Shown here: positions 45,330 to 55,984 of the stretch, in pieces
Layout of the letters: every line of letters begins with the position of its first letter
Position numbering within the stretch: position 1 is the stretch's first letter
Assembly: GCA_032716605.1 (NCBI GenBank)
Contig: CM064485.1
Location: 35,984,658 to 36,048,657 of the forward strand
Reading direction: 5' to 3'
Source: Paralithodes platypus
Taxonomy: Eukaryota; Arthropoda; Malacostraca; Decapoda; Lithodidae
DNA: 64,000 bases
Position numbers and translations under genes: made by a program
Notes under the pieces: model-generated
What the model saw: the letters and a program-made list of their open reading frames with translations, nothing else
Database searches by the model: none
Told to the model about the DNA's origin: nothing

Positions 45330-47560
45330 TGAACACAAACACATGTACAGTACACACACAAGACAGCGCACTTAAAAGTAGATGTGAAAACATATTAACC
45401 TAATCATGCTTGCATGTGCGCTTTTTAGATTAATTTATACTTTAACTAACCTAACTTGATCTATCCTTAAACACCCACTTTCTAATATTATATTTATAAA
45501 CTTTAAATTGCAAGCATCTACTTTTATACAAGTATATGCAAAACAGAGGAAAAAATACCACGAGGTCACCAAGGTTTGTTCACACACACACACACACACA
45601 CAGTTACACTATTATATGTTGATTTATTGTTTGCACTTTGTTAGCAGTTGTTTGCAGTGGTGTGCTTAGTTTAATCTCACTTACACACACACTCTCTCTC
45701 TCTCTGTATATATACCGTATGTATATATATATATATATATATATATTGTTACGACTGAGGTTTAAATATATCAGGGCTCTTATTCATTGGACTAGTAATG
45801 GCATAAATGCTACAACGGAAAGCGCTAGATCCAACCTCTGATGTATATTCCCAGTGAACAAAGAACACAAATACTCTCCAGAGTTCTATATGCAATAATA
45901 GGTTATCAAACTCTCAATAAATGTGCGTCTACTCTAGGCTTAATGTTATGTGAAAACAGCCTATTACTACCTATAACCGAAGGTGCTTGGTTATGGTATG
46001 CAAAGTAAGGTGGTAAGAGAAGTTACAGCTTACGTTACTTTAATCAATAAATGTCAGGCACTCCTGCATGAAAGAAAGTGCACTAAAGTCCTTCAACACC
46101 AACAAGGAATCTTCTTTAAATGTTAGATGCTATCAAGATGCTCGAATCGGAAATGGAACCCAAAAAGGCAGGCAGCGGAACAATGCTCATGCAGGCTATG
46201 CACACAAAAAGGCAGGAGATATAATGCAGTCGGAGCCAAGAATATCCTAAACGCTACAATAATAATAATAATCGCCACGGCAATGCAGTATTCCTATCAA
46301 CAAAAAGAGCCTAAGTCGTTTGTGTCTCAATACATCAAACTAGGCTGCAAAATGCTTGTGTAATCATAAACGGGTATGCATAATAAGAGTAATTGGTTTA
46401 ATATACTTAATGTCTACTATGACTGATAAAGTCTAGCTAGAATCAATGATACGAGATACTGGTGCGCATGGCATGCCGAATAGCCTAGTGCAAATCTCAA
46501 GTCTGTGCGTCAAATATTACGTTATAGGGAAGGGTAGCTCTCTTGAGAAACCTTAATACCGAAGTATTAAGCGTTCTCCTGGCGTACCTCAAAGACAAAC
46601 AATCGAGCCTAGAACAGTGCAGAATGGTATAGGCAAAAAGCCCTCATTCGTGCATGCTCTACTCTCAATGGCACACAGACTAGAATTTACCCAGTCAACT
46701 CCAGTTCTCAGGTATGTCGTGCAGCTTTTAACTAAAGCCAGCACCCATCGGAAACAATACCTTATAGTATCAGACTCCTAGTCTAGCATTATCTAATCCA
46801 GCAGAACACTAATAATTATAGGAAGCGGTACTGAACAATATGAATGCCAACCAATGCTTCGTGATCAACTTATCTTAACAACTAACATACATGGGTTATA
46901 TAAGACCTTAACGCACAATACAACTGGCCAGCATGAAGCTGATTATGCAGAGTTAACCAGAGGGGGTATAAAATTAATAAAAGGTGGTGAAAGATATGGA
47001 AAATGAGAGAGATAGGCAGAGGAAAAGGTTCTCAGGTGCATAGAGGGGGACAGGTATCAAAGGGATAAGAGGGATGCGTTCTAGAAACCAGATCTGAGGG
47101 AGAGAGTGGCAAGAAAGTTGTCTATATACTAGCACTAGTTCGAACCGCGTAGGAAAAGCGGTAACAAGTCCTCTAGCCAATGCTAAAGAAGCTAGCCAAA
47201 CATGACGTCACCAAGCATGGTAAAAAACTCCTCCAACGAATCCCCACGAGGCCAGCCAGCTATGACGTCATCGAGTATAGCAAAACACTGCGCGCCTCCC
47301 CACACTCTGCTCTACTCTCTCTCTCTCTCTCAAATCCTATCATTACTACTTAATGATAAAATATATACCTTGCAATTAAATATATAAAGCCTTGACATGG
47401 GTGAAAACAAAGAGCCTTTCTGGACTGCCCATGACACAAGCTTTCATATGAAATAAAGCACACAACAATACATCAACTGTAGCCACATCCACTGCCCTGG
47501 CGATCCTAGCGAGTCACTGTAGGACAAGCCATGCGGTTCTAACGGAGTGGTTAACGTCAC
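43217..47560. other. Unassigned AT-rich stretch with short simple repeats
   Basis: Simple repeats: AC-rich at 43865-43920, (AC)n at 45278-45325 and 45582-45602, (CT)n at 45690-45705, (TA)n at 45722-45747, (CT)n at 47313-47330. At 47177-47285 a GCCA(A/G)CC(A)..ATGACGTCA block occurs twice. No gene recognised. Open frames here are under 80 codons and lack motifs. Confidence 0.4.
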
Positions 47561-47561
47561 A

Positions 47562-47562
<1 letters not shown>

Positions 47563-47595
<33 letters not shown>

Positions 47596-48169
47596 TCTCT
47601 TCTCCCTCTGTCGAAAGTCACAAATTGAACAACAAAGGGGAATTGAATAACAACACGCCGATACAAATATTAATCGGAGAGAGAGAGAGAGAGAGAGAGA
47701 CCTGAAGCGTTGTTTGACTACCCGTGTGCATGTTTTCGTTCATGTTTAATTTACTCTAGTTTGTTCAGTGCACAGTACAAAATAATACAAAGTACAATAG
47801 GCAACATTAGATCTACTGATCCTTACCAGGCTGCTTAGATCTAATCTACGTATCGTAGTTGAAAAAGAGAATGGATATCTGATCATTATGAGGCTGCTTG
47901 TAATAGCTCTGCCTAAACTATGTGAAGAAGAGGAAATAAAGTATCATATGGATTCAACTCCAGCCACATTGCTCTCCAAACGAAACAAGCGTTGCAAAGC
48001 ACCAAAGGCCTCCGTTGAATATTGTCAATCACCCAGCCACTGCCAGCCTTTATCTGTTCTAGTCTCTCTCCTCCCTGACAACAATCCATCTGATCCAGTC
48101 CAAGAAGCAAAATCAGAAGAATAGTAAGCGAAGCGGTAATAAGGCTCTTTTGTTCCCGGTGGAGAAAAA
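47563..48169. other. Simple repeats and possible LINE linker
   Basis: (TA)n at 47563-47595 and (GA)n at 47677-47700. The plus frame 47888-48124 (78 codons) may be decayed LINE sequence upstream of the RT at 48170, but shows no diagnostic motif. Confidence 0.35.
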
Positions 48170-49106
48170 AATGGGTTTGCATGAAATACAAAGAAAACAG
48201 ATGGCACTACTGTCACTTCTTCCTTTGGCGAAGCTGAACTCTTCGCTAAAATCTCCACTTTGGATGATTCCAGTGACATTCCTCCCTCCCCCCCCCCCCC
48301 ACCTCTCCTACTTAAGCCTAATATCACAATCTCTTCAAAAGATGTACTTTGTGTCTTCTCTGGGCTTAATACTAAGAAGGTGTATGGACCAGATGGTGTT
48401 CCTCCTGTTGTACTAAAAAACTGTGCTTCTATGCTGACTCCCTGCCTAGGCAAACATTTTCGTCTCTGTCTCTCCTCTAACTTCTTTCCTTCTTGCTGGA
48501 AGTTTGAACCAAAGAAAGGTGATCACTCTCAACCCTCCAACTATTGTCCAATTGCTCTCATTCCTTGCATCTCTAAAGTTTTTGAAACTCTTCTTACTTC
48601 AAAATTTCTTGAGCATTTATCTTCCCATATTATACTCTCAGAGTGCCAGCATGGTTTCCTTAAGGGCTGCTCTATTGGTGATCATCTTAATGCTTATCTT
48701 ACTATCTCTTGGTAATCCTCCTTTTGGGAATTTGGTGAGACATTTTCTATTGTGCTAGACATTGAAAGCTTTCTATAGAGTCTGGCACAAATCTCTTATT
48801 TCCAAGCTACCCTCCTTCGGTTTCTATCCCTCTATCTGTGCCTTTGTCTCTAATTTCCTATCTGACCGCTCCATAGCTACAGTTGTGGACGGCCATCCCT
48901 CACTTCCTCAACTTATCAATTCCAGTGTTCCTTAGGGTTCTGTCCTGTCCAATTCTCTTCCTAATATTCATTAATGATCCCCTCACCTGTACCTCTAGTC
49001 CTGTAGGCTCAAATGCTGATGACTCTACCTTACACCTAAACTCGAGCTTCCCCTCTTAGTTACTCTTCCTCAGGTTTCCTTGGGAGATAAAAAAAAAAAA
49101 AAAAAA
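48170..49106 (+). mobile_element. Jockey-type LINE (family L-B related), decayed RT region
   Basis: The plus frame 48260-48715 reads ...KKVYGPDGVPPVVLKNC, then a KKGD..QPSNYCPIALIPCI version of RT motif 1 and a SECQHGFLKGCSIGDHL version of motif 2 (usual GFR.GRS). After a stop at 48714 the sequence continues in shifted frames with VLDIES (motif A region), VP.GSVLSNSL with a TAG inside, FINDPLTCTSSP and NADDSTLH. An A-run closes it at 49089-49106. Several stops and indels make it inactive. Confidence 0.8.
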
Positions 49107-49670
49107 CGACCATCAACGAAAAATCCTGGGGCCGCACCCTCATTTAGCTTCCCTTGCGAGGCACTTCTCACTCAGGTGCCCTTGTGAGACACCCTCGTTT
49201 AGGTTCCCTTGCGAGGCCCACCTAGATTATAGCAATCCTTGCTCTGGGTCAGAATTTGAGTTTCCCTGTTCTGCTTTAAACTCATTTCGGGTCCCCTGCG
49301 AGCCTTCAGGAGAGATCAACATCCCTTTCCCACCTGTATAAAGACTAAGGATAATAAACACAAGAAGAAGACTAAGAAGATGAAGAGAAAGAGAAAAAAG
49401 AAGTAAGGAGCAGGGTCACCCTCAATGACAGAGAGAGAAGAGAACACCTTTACTCTCTGATACCGGTACTCCTGACCCTTGATTTACAATTAAATTGATA
49501 CTGTCTCTGCTTTTGGAGTACCTCTTTGCATAATATATAACATCCCCAAACACGAATATACTATCTTTCAATAATAACTGAAGATTCTTTAATATCCGAG
49601 TTAATAACCTCTGTTTCTCTTTGATTCTCATGTTCCTTTGACTTAATACATCCATCGAAAATTAACTCTT
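49107..49670. other. Unassigned stretch with a CCCTTGCGAGGC-type repeat
   Basis: 49140-49225 has three related units of TTYCCTTGCGAGGC/GCCCTTGTGAGAC flanked by CTCA/TTTAG. No gene recognised. Confidence 0.4.
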
Positions 49671-49913
49671 ATCAACTCTGCGTAAGCAGAGTTTGGTATC
49701 GCCCCCCCGTATAGTGGGTACCACACGAAAAAAATGTCTGTCGTCGTCGTCGTCGTCGTCGTTGTCGTCCGTCTGTCTCGGAACTCCTCCTAGACCGTTG
49801 GACGGATTTTCACCAAATTTCACACAAACATTTGTTGCGTGAATGCAAAAGTCAGTCAAAAAAGATTTTTTGAATTTATGCAATAGTTATGATTTTAGGT
49901 CCAAAATATGGTT

Positions 49914-49948
<35 letters not shown>

Positions 49949-50870
49949 AACCCCCCCCCCCCAGCAATGATGGCATTCTTAGTGTGTGAGCCCCGAACAC
50001 ACTAAGAACGCATTCGTCTGGGAGCGAAAACATCTCGCTACGCATTTGCTAGGTTAAGTTAGTTTAGTTGGCATTAGAAGTGATGGTAGTAATATTTGGA
50101 TTTATGGTGATAGTAGTGATAATGGTGATAATTGTAGTGATGATGGTTGTAGTTGTATTGATGATGATGACAGTAGTGATGATGATGACAGTAGTAGATA
50201 TGATGGTGACAGTAGTAGATATGATGGTGACAGTAGTAGTAATGATGGTCATAATAGTAGTGATGATGGTGACAAGTAATGATGATAGTTGTAGTGATAA
50301 TAATGACAGTAGTGATGATGGTAGTGACGATGGTGTGAGTATAAGTGATGATGGTGAGTAGTAGTGAGGATGGTGAAATTTGTAGTGATGATGACTATAG
50401 TTGAGGTGATGAAGTTTATAGTAATGGTGATGATGGCAGTAGTAGTGATGATGGTGACAGTAGAATAAATTATGGTAATATTTGTGACAGTATTAATGAT
50501 GATGGTTATAGTAGTAGTGATGATGTTAACAGTAGTAATGATGATTGTAAGATGGTGGTGATTATATTAGTAATGATGGTTGATAGTTGTAGTATCAATG
50601 ATGATAGTAGTGATTAAGATGCTAGTGACAATGGACAGTGATGATAGTGATAATTGTAATTGTAGTAGTGATGATGATCATAGTAATGGTGATGATGACA
50701 GTACTCGTGATGATTGTGGCAGTTGTAGTGATGATGGCAGTTGTAGTTATGATGGCAGTAGTAGTGATTATGTTGATTGTAATTGATGATGGTATTAGTA
50801 GTGATGATGGTAACCCATCGCAGAGTTGGGTATGCCGTTTTGATTTTGGGCAAAACGGCACGTCTACTTT
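49671..50870 (+). mobile_element. HINE-like element, copy C
   Basis: A complete-looking 1200-bp copy. It has ATCAACTCTGCG with 5' hairpin, a GTC trinucleotide patch, CTCCTAGACCGTTGGACGG, TTTTCACCAAATTTCACAC, a long C-tract (49917-49961, one GAA interruption), TAGGTTAAGTTAGTTTAGTT, a GAT/GGT/AGT core, CGCAGAGTTGGG, hairpin GCCGTTTTG/CAAAACGGC and the terminus ACGTCTACTTT. It is preceded by TT and followed by A. It ends 40 bp before the DEG/ENaC exon at 50911. Confidence 0.8.
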
Positions 50871-50910
50871 ATTAATAGACCAAAACAACAGCCCATTTTC
50901 CCTTGAACAG

Positions 50911-51039
50911 AGAACCGAGGTGCGCCAAAAGGCCCCGTACCCGTCCGCCTGTATAGACAATTGGGACAGCACCGTCTTCTCCCCCCTGGAGTGGACGGGC
51001 AATGACTACCTACAGTCCCAGGAAAGATACACCACCTCG
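50911..51039 (+). CDS. DEG/ENaC (pickpocket/ASC-type) channel, exon fragment 1
   Basis: Forty-three in-frame codons between a good acceptor (CCCATTTTCCCTTGAACAG) and a donor (TCG|GTAACT). The protein includes VRQKAPYPSACIDNW and ends QSQERYTTS. With exon 2 it gives a continuous phase-0 join ...YTTS-ECYSMC, which matches the Y-[ST]-x-C-x-x-x-C region that opens the cysteine-rich extracellular part of amiloride-sensitive (DEG/ENaC) sodium channels. These are trimeric plasma-membrane cation channels with two membrane segments. Neither membrane segment is in the window, so this is an internal fragment of a larger gene or a gene fragment. GC content and codon use are clearly higher than in the flanking repeats. 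An alternative acceptor at 50891 is possible. Confidence 0.7.
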
Positions 51040-51292
51040 GTAACTAAAGTCTAGTTTATATCGTAAAATGTAAAATTTAATTTTGAAGGACGGTCTTGGG
51101 AGGGTGTTTTTTTTTAAGCTTGATGGAGGTCTAAGGAGGAAACTAGAAAACATTATCAAAATATATATAAATGACGGATTAATATGCCCATCCCCACTCA
51201 AACACGATATATATAACTTAAATAAGTAGTCATTGGACACTAGCCTACGCCCTACTAACCCAGTCCCTTTGTGTTGTTGTTGTGGTGTTAAG
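51040..51292 (+). other. Short intron with T2 MITE remnant
   Basis: 253 bp from GTAACT to GTTGTTGTGGTGTTAAG. 51105-51195 carries AAGCTTGATGGAGGTCTAAG, a GAGGAAACTAG block and ATATGCCCATCCCCACTC, the right part of a T2-type MITE (compare 59790-59880). The intron is AT-rich, in contrast with the exons. Confidence 0.6.
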
Positions 51293-51398
51293 GAGTGCTA
51301 CTCGATGTGTCTCCAGTGGCACCTGATGCAGGAGTGTGGCTGCCTGGAGGACTTTGCCAGGGTGGACTTCAACGTTTGCCGGGCCAGCCAGAGAAAAG
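51293..51398 (+). CDS. DEG/ENaC (pickpocket/ASC-type) channel, exon fragment 2
   Basis: The acceptor TGTTAAG is followed by 35 codons plus one base, then a consensus donor (GAAAAG|GTGAAC). The protein ECYSMCLQWHLMQECGC with LEDFARVDFNVC has cysteine spacing C-x3-C-x8-C-x-C-x11-C, the signature of the DEG/ENaC thumb-side cysteine-rich region. The role in the family is gating of a sodium-selective channel by extracellular cues. The subtype and ligand cannot be told from 78 residues. No stop or frameshift interrupts either exon. HINE copy D starts 25 bp after the donor. Later exons (pore with GxS, second membrane helix) were not found downstream in this window. Confidence 0.75.
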
Positions 51399-51423
51399 GT
51401 GAACACATACTCTTTGAACTGTT

Positions 51424-52202
51424 ATCAACTCTGCGTAATCAGAGCGTTATCTCCCCCTGTATAGTGGTACATGCCGGCCGAAATGTCTGTCTGTCTGTCC
51501 GATAACTCATCCTAGACCGTTCGACGGATTTTCACCAAACTTCACACGAACATTCGGTGCGTGAATACGACGGTAATCAAAAAAGATTCTTTGAATATGT
51601 GCAATAGTTATGATTTTAAGTCCAAAATATGGTTTTGCCCCCCCCCCCCCCCCCCCTTCAGGACACTCTCACACAGAACGCCATCGTTCAGGGGGTGAGA
51701 ACAAATTGTGACGCATTTGTTAGGTTAAGTTAGTTTAGTTGACATTAGAAGTGATGGTAGTAATAGTGGGGATAATGCTGATAGTAGTGATGATGGTGAT
51801 AATAGTAGTGATAATGGTTGTAGATTTAGTGATAATGATGACAGTAGTGATGATGATGGTAGTGATGATGATAACAGTAGTAGATATGATGGTGACAGTA
51901 CTAGTAGTAGTGATGATGGTCATAATAGTATTCATGATGGTGGCATTAGTAATGATGATTGTAAGATGATGGTGACAGTATTAGTGATGTTGGTAAGTAG
52001 TAGTGATGATGGTGAAAGTTGTAGTAATGATGAGAGTAGTAGTGATGATGAGAGTAGTAGTGATGATGGTGAGAGTAGTAGTGATGATTATAATAGTAGT
52101 GCTGATGATATTAATGATGATAGTGACTAGTAGTGATGATGGTGACCGATCGCAGAGTTGGGTATGCCGTTTTGATTTTGGGCGAAACGGCACGTCTACT
52201 TT
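51424..52202 (+). mobile_element. HINE-like element, copy D
   Basis: ATCAACTCTGCGTAATCAGAG (5' hairpin mutated), CATCCTAGACCGTTCGACGG, TTTTCACCAAACTTCACACG, a C-run (51640-51657), TAGGTTAAGTTAGTTTAGTT, a GAT/GGT/AGT core, CGCAGAGTTGGG, hairpin GCCGTTTTG-ATTTTGGG-CGAAACGGC (one mismatch) and ACGTCTACTTT. It is preceded by TT. At 779 bp it is the shortest copy with both ends, because its core is shorter. Confidence 0.75.
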
Positions 52203-52420
52203 ATTGTCATTAATTTTGGCATGATAGATATCATCTACCCAACACATATATAATAGCTTGGGATCTAACCATTTTCTAATTGTCTGATTTACATATGTAA
52301 GACTTGTTGCCTTAAGACTCACTTTGATATCTATAATATATATTTAGAGTGCTTGTTTTCATATACCCATGTAAACTTGCCTTAAAAATCAAGTGCACTC
52401 CTTTAGTACCTAAGTTTATC
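52203..52420. other. Short unassigned stretch
   Basis: AT-rich; no exon or repeat recognised. Confidence 0.4.
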
Positions 52421-52650
52421 TACAGTCATAGACTACAGTAGATCTGGACTGGACACGAAAATTGAACTTTGCAGTAAGGGACCCAAAATCAGAGAACGAA
52501 CCCCCAAGTTCGAACCTCGAAACCGCGAAAATATCATATTTTCGCGGTTTCGAGGCTCGAACTTGGGGGTTCGTCTTCCGATTTTGGCTCCCTTACTGCA
52601 AAGTTCCATTTTCGTGTCCAGTCCAGATCTACTGTAGTCTATGCTACAGT
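52421..52650. mobile_element. 230-bp near-perfect palindrome
   Basis: Arms of about 110 bp meet at 52535. From the outside in they contain CATAGACTACAGTAGATCTG, GACTGGACACGAAAAT, GAACTTTGCAGTAAGGGA, CGAACCCCCAAGTTCGA and CCTCGAAACCGCGAAAATAT. Differences between the arms are few. Probably a MITE of unassigned family. Only one copy is in the window. Confidence 0.7.
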
Positions 52651-53269
52651 ATATATTATACCTCTGTATTGTAACCACCATTTATCTATGTAAAATAAAC
52701 TCTGTACACCGAAGCTAATGTTTCTGTTCTAATCTTAGTCTCCCAGCTCAGTTTAAAAACTATCGTACACTCTTCAGAAAAATAGGAAAAGTAGAAAGTA
52801 GCTACGAGGTGCCGTTGTAAAGGCTTATTCCTCAATACCTTCACCTGACCTGACCTGAAAATCGCTCATTTTGATAAGTAATACGACCTTGGGGACTTCT
52901 GGTACCTAGGTGTATCGTAGCAACAATTAATGACACTGGCAGAAAGCCAATTTCACAAGCTTATCAATCGAAAACAAAAAACAGTGTTGTCTTACATATC
53001 TGAACAGAATCTTCGATGATATTTTAGTTATTTCCTCTAATAAATACATTATTAATTAGCCTCACTAATGGTATCAATACCATTAACAATGTGTATGCGC
53101 GAACTAGACTTTCTTTTTCCCTGCGCACTATTACATTTATATAACAAAATATTTATCATTTAGACCAAGTATTTTTAGTATGAATAAATATCGGATAGAT
53201 ATTAGAACGTCAGTGCTCGTGAGTTGAATATCATTCATTAACGTGTCTTTTTGTTCACTCCTATAACGT
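52651..53269. other. AT-rich non-coding stretch
   Basis: Nothing recognisable apart from a CACCTGACCTGACCTG triplet near 52840. Confidence 0.45.
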
Positions 53270-53492
53270 ATCTATAGGCACTGTACTACCATAGTTTTAC
53301 GTGTATTAAAACTAATTTTCCAAACAGATTGATACTTTTTCCAGATTATCTTGGATTCGTTTAACGTGCATGAGAGACACTGCAATTAATGAATAATTTA
53401 CGAAATTACAGACTATACACGAGAGATCATCGTTGATGTCATTAATGTAAATCAAGATAAGCACAGGTCTGCGCACGGATCCCCAAGTTTTT
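53270..53492 (-). mobile_element. CR1/L2-like LINE fragment (RT motif C side)
   Basis: On the minus strand a decayed frame reads GSV..PVLILIYINDINDDLSCI, then VCNF and later sequence resembling the post-RT region. This equals the stretch after GVPQGSVLGP in the LINE at 29606-29848. The preceding part (WVQNWLTGPK) lies at 55412 onward, so HINE copies E-F and other repeats may separate two parts of one LINE. Confidence 0.5.
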
Positions 53493-53575
53493 TATGTTGT
53501 CTATGTGGATGAGGGAGACAAAAGGCAGAGCTGCCTGTGAAAAGTGCCTCCACCAGAGTTGAAAGAGTGAGATTT
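53493..53575 (-). mobile_element. L-B LINE 3' UTR fragment
   Basis: GTGGATGAGGGAGACAAAAG, GCAGAGCTGCCTGTG, AAAAGTGCCTCC and GAGTTGAAAGAGTGA match the 3' end of the LINE at 4452-4955 and 58180-59277. Confidence 0.6.
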
Positions 53576-53804
53576 ATTTTTGTTTTTGTTTGTTGTGGCA
53601 GAAAGAAGTGTGGTGTGCTTGTTTAGTGTAGTGAAGAAAAGAGCAAGAGGAGGTGTTTGTGAGAGCTAGCTGGATCATTCTGTGTACAAACAGAAACAAT
53701 AAGGGAAGCCAGACAAATAAAACAGGAGTTCCAGCAACTCCTTATCAAATGCGTATAGGCCTGCCCTGGGTACACCATTTGAAACATCTGATTCTCCATA
53801 ATTT

Positions 53805-54604
53805 ATCAACTCTGCGTAAGCAGAGTTTGGTATCGCCCCCCGTATAGTGGGTACCACACAAACAAAATGTGTGTCGTCGTCGTCGTTGTCCGTCTGTCTC
53901 GGAACTCCTCCTAGACCGTTGGACGGATTTTCACCAAATTTCACACGAACATTTGTTGCGTAAATGCGAACATCAGTCAAAAAAGATGTTTTGAATTTAT
54001 TCAATAGTTATGATTTTAGGTCCAAAATATGGTTTCCCCCCCCCCCCTCCTCAAGTAATGATAGTTGTAGTGATAATAATGACAGTAGTGATGATGGAAG
54101 TGACAATGGTGTGAGTATTAGTGATGATGGTGAAAGTTGTAGTGATGATGACAATAGTTGTGATGAAGATCATAGTAATGGTGATGATGGCAGTAGTAGT
54201 GATGATGGTGACAGTAGGATACATGATGGTAATACTTGTGACAGTAGTAATGATGATGGTTATAGTAGTAGTGATGATGTTAACAGTAGTAATGATGAGT
54301 GTAAGATGGTGGTGATGATAGTAGTAATGCTGGTTGATAGTTGTAGTATCAATGCTAGTAGTGATTAAGATGGTTGTGACAATGGTGACAGTAGTAGTGA
54401 TGATGGTGAGAGTAGTAGTGATGATTGTAATTGTAGTAGTGATGATGATCATAGTAATGGTGATGATGACAGTAGTCGTGATGATTGTGGCGGTTGTAGT
54501 GATGAAGGAAGTAGTAGTGATGATGGTATTAGTAGTTATGATGGTAACCCATCGCAGAGTTGGGTATGCCGTTTTGATTTTGGGCAAAACGGCACGTCTA
54601 CTTT
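53805..54604 (+). mobile_element. HINE-like element, copy E
   Basis: ATCAACTCTGCGTAAGCAG with a perfect 5' hairpin, a GTC patch, CTCCTAGACCGTTGGACGG, TTTTCACCAAATTTCACACG, a short C-run (54036-54047), a GAT/GGT/AGT core, CGCAGAGTTGGG, hairpin GCCGTTTTG-ATTTTGGG-CAAAACGGC and ACGTCTACTTT. It is preceded by TTT. Its 3' end joins copy F without any intervening base. Confidence 0.75.
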
Positions 54605-55411
54605 AGTTTAGTTGGCATTAGAAGTGATGGTAGTAATATTTGGATTTATGGTGATAGTAATGATAATGGTGATAATAGTAGTGATGATGGTTGTAGTTGT
54701 ATTGATGATGATGACAGTAGTGATGATGATGACAGTAGTAGATATGATGGTGACAGTAGTAGATATGATGGTGACAGTACTAGTAGTAGTAATGATGGTC
54801 ATAATAATAGTAATGATTGTGACAAGTAATAATGATAGTTGTAGTGATAATAATGACAGTAGTGATAATGGTAGTGACGATGGTGTGAGTATTAGTGATG
54901 ATGGTGAGTAGTAGTGAGGATGGTGAAATTTGTAATGATGATGACAATAGTTGTGGTGATGAAGATCATAGTAATGGTGATGATGGCAGTAGTAGTGATG
55001 ATGGTGATAGGATACATGATGGTAATACTTGTGACAGTAGTAATGATGATGGTTATAGTAGTAGTGATGATGTTAACAGTAGTAATGATGATTGTAAGAT
55101 GGTGGTGATGATATTAGTAATGATGGTTGATAGTTGTAGTATCAATGATGATAGTAGTGATTAAGATGCTAGTGACAATGGACAGTGATGATGGTGAGAG
55201 TAGTAGTGATGATTGCAATTGTAGTAGTGATGATGATCATAGTAATAGTGATGATGACAGTACTTGTGATGATTGTAGCAGTTGTAGTGATGATGGCAGT
55301 AGTAGTGATTATGTTGATTGTGATTGATGATGGTATTATTAGTGATGATGGTAACCCATCGCAGAGTTGGGTATGCCGTTTTGATTTGGGGCAAAACGGC
55401 ACATCTACTTT
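54605..55411 (+). mobile_element. HINE-like element, copy F (no 5' end)
   Basis: Starts AGTTTAGTTGGCATTAGAAG, an internal sequence of the family (compare 50061 in copy C), and then runs through a GAT/GGT/AGT core to CGCAGAGTTGGG, hairpin GCCGTTTTG-ATTTGGGG-CAAAACGGC and ACATCTACTTT. It lacks about 390 bp of 5' end and is fused head-to-tail to copy E. Confidence 0.75.
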
Positions 55412-55690
55412 ATTAATATTCATTATTTAGGACCAGTAAGTCAATTCTGAACCCATTGTAGTACCCACCCATGTATAACACGAACTTTAAATTGTATGAG
55501 ATACTTTTCTGAAAGCTTTCTGGAAATCCATGTGCCCCAGTTCATCAACTTTACTTTCAATATTAATTTTAAACATAGCCCAAATAAAGATGAGGAAGTT
55601 TGTAGGGCATGAACGCTTATTTCGGTGAATCTGTTGAAATCTTCATTATAAGATTATCATTGATCATTGGTTCATATAATTAACATATGG
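55412..55690 (-). mobile_element. CR1/L2-like LINE fragment, strongly decayed
   Basis: Minus-strand frames give QWVQN.LTGPK right at the HINE junction. In the plus direction away from it come a CTTTCTGGAAATCCA.GTG (AFDKV region) block and a CATGAACGCTTATTTCGGTG (HGFR region) block. It aligns in the same register as 13428 onward and with 29780-30050. Confidence 0.55.
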
Positions 55691-55934
55691 CTGAAGTAAA
55701 TCTTGATGGATGTTATTTATTGGGGAGTGATTTGTTTCCGTCGTGTTCCTTCCCTGTTTGCGTAAACGAATTCTTGTATGTATTAATGTCTTATTTTGTG
55801 TGGGGTTATGTATAGTGTATACTTCTTTCTATGTGTACTTTACTGTGCATAGAGGTGTTTGTATGCGTAATTTACTCAGTTTGTAACTGTGATTGTTTGT
55901 GTGAGTGTCCATGCATTTGTAATGTATGTGCAAT

Positions 55935-55972
55935 TAAGAGAGAGAGAGAGAGATAGAGAGGGGGGGGGGGGA
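55935..55972. repeat. (GA)n with G-tract
   Basis: GAGAGAGAGAGA followed by about 10 G. Confidence 0.9.
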
Positions 55973-55984
55973 TTCAATTATAAG

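Noticed and set aside
52203..52330. HINE copy D also inserted at the KQRVV site of a LINE
   Set aside because: A NQTIRKWLDPK-like reading occurs about 50 bp away but out of register with the B and F junctions. Similarity too weak.
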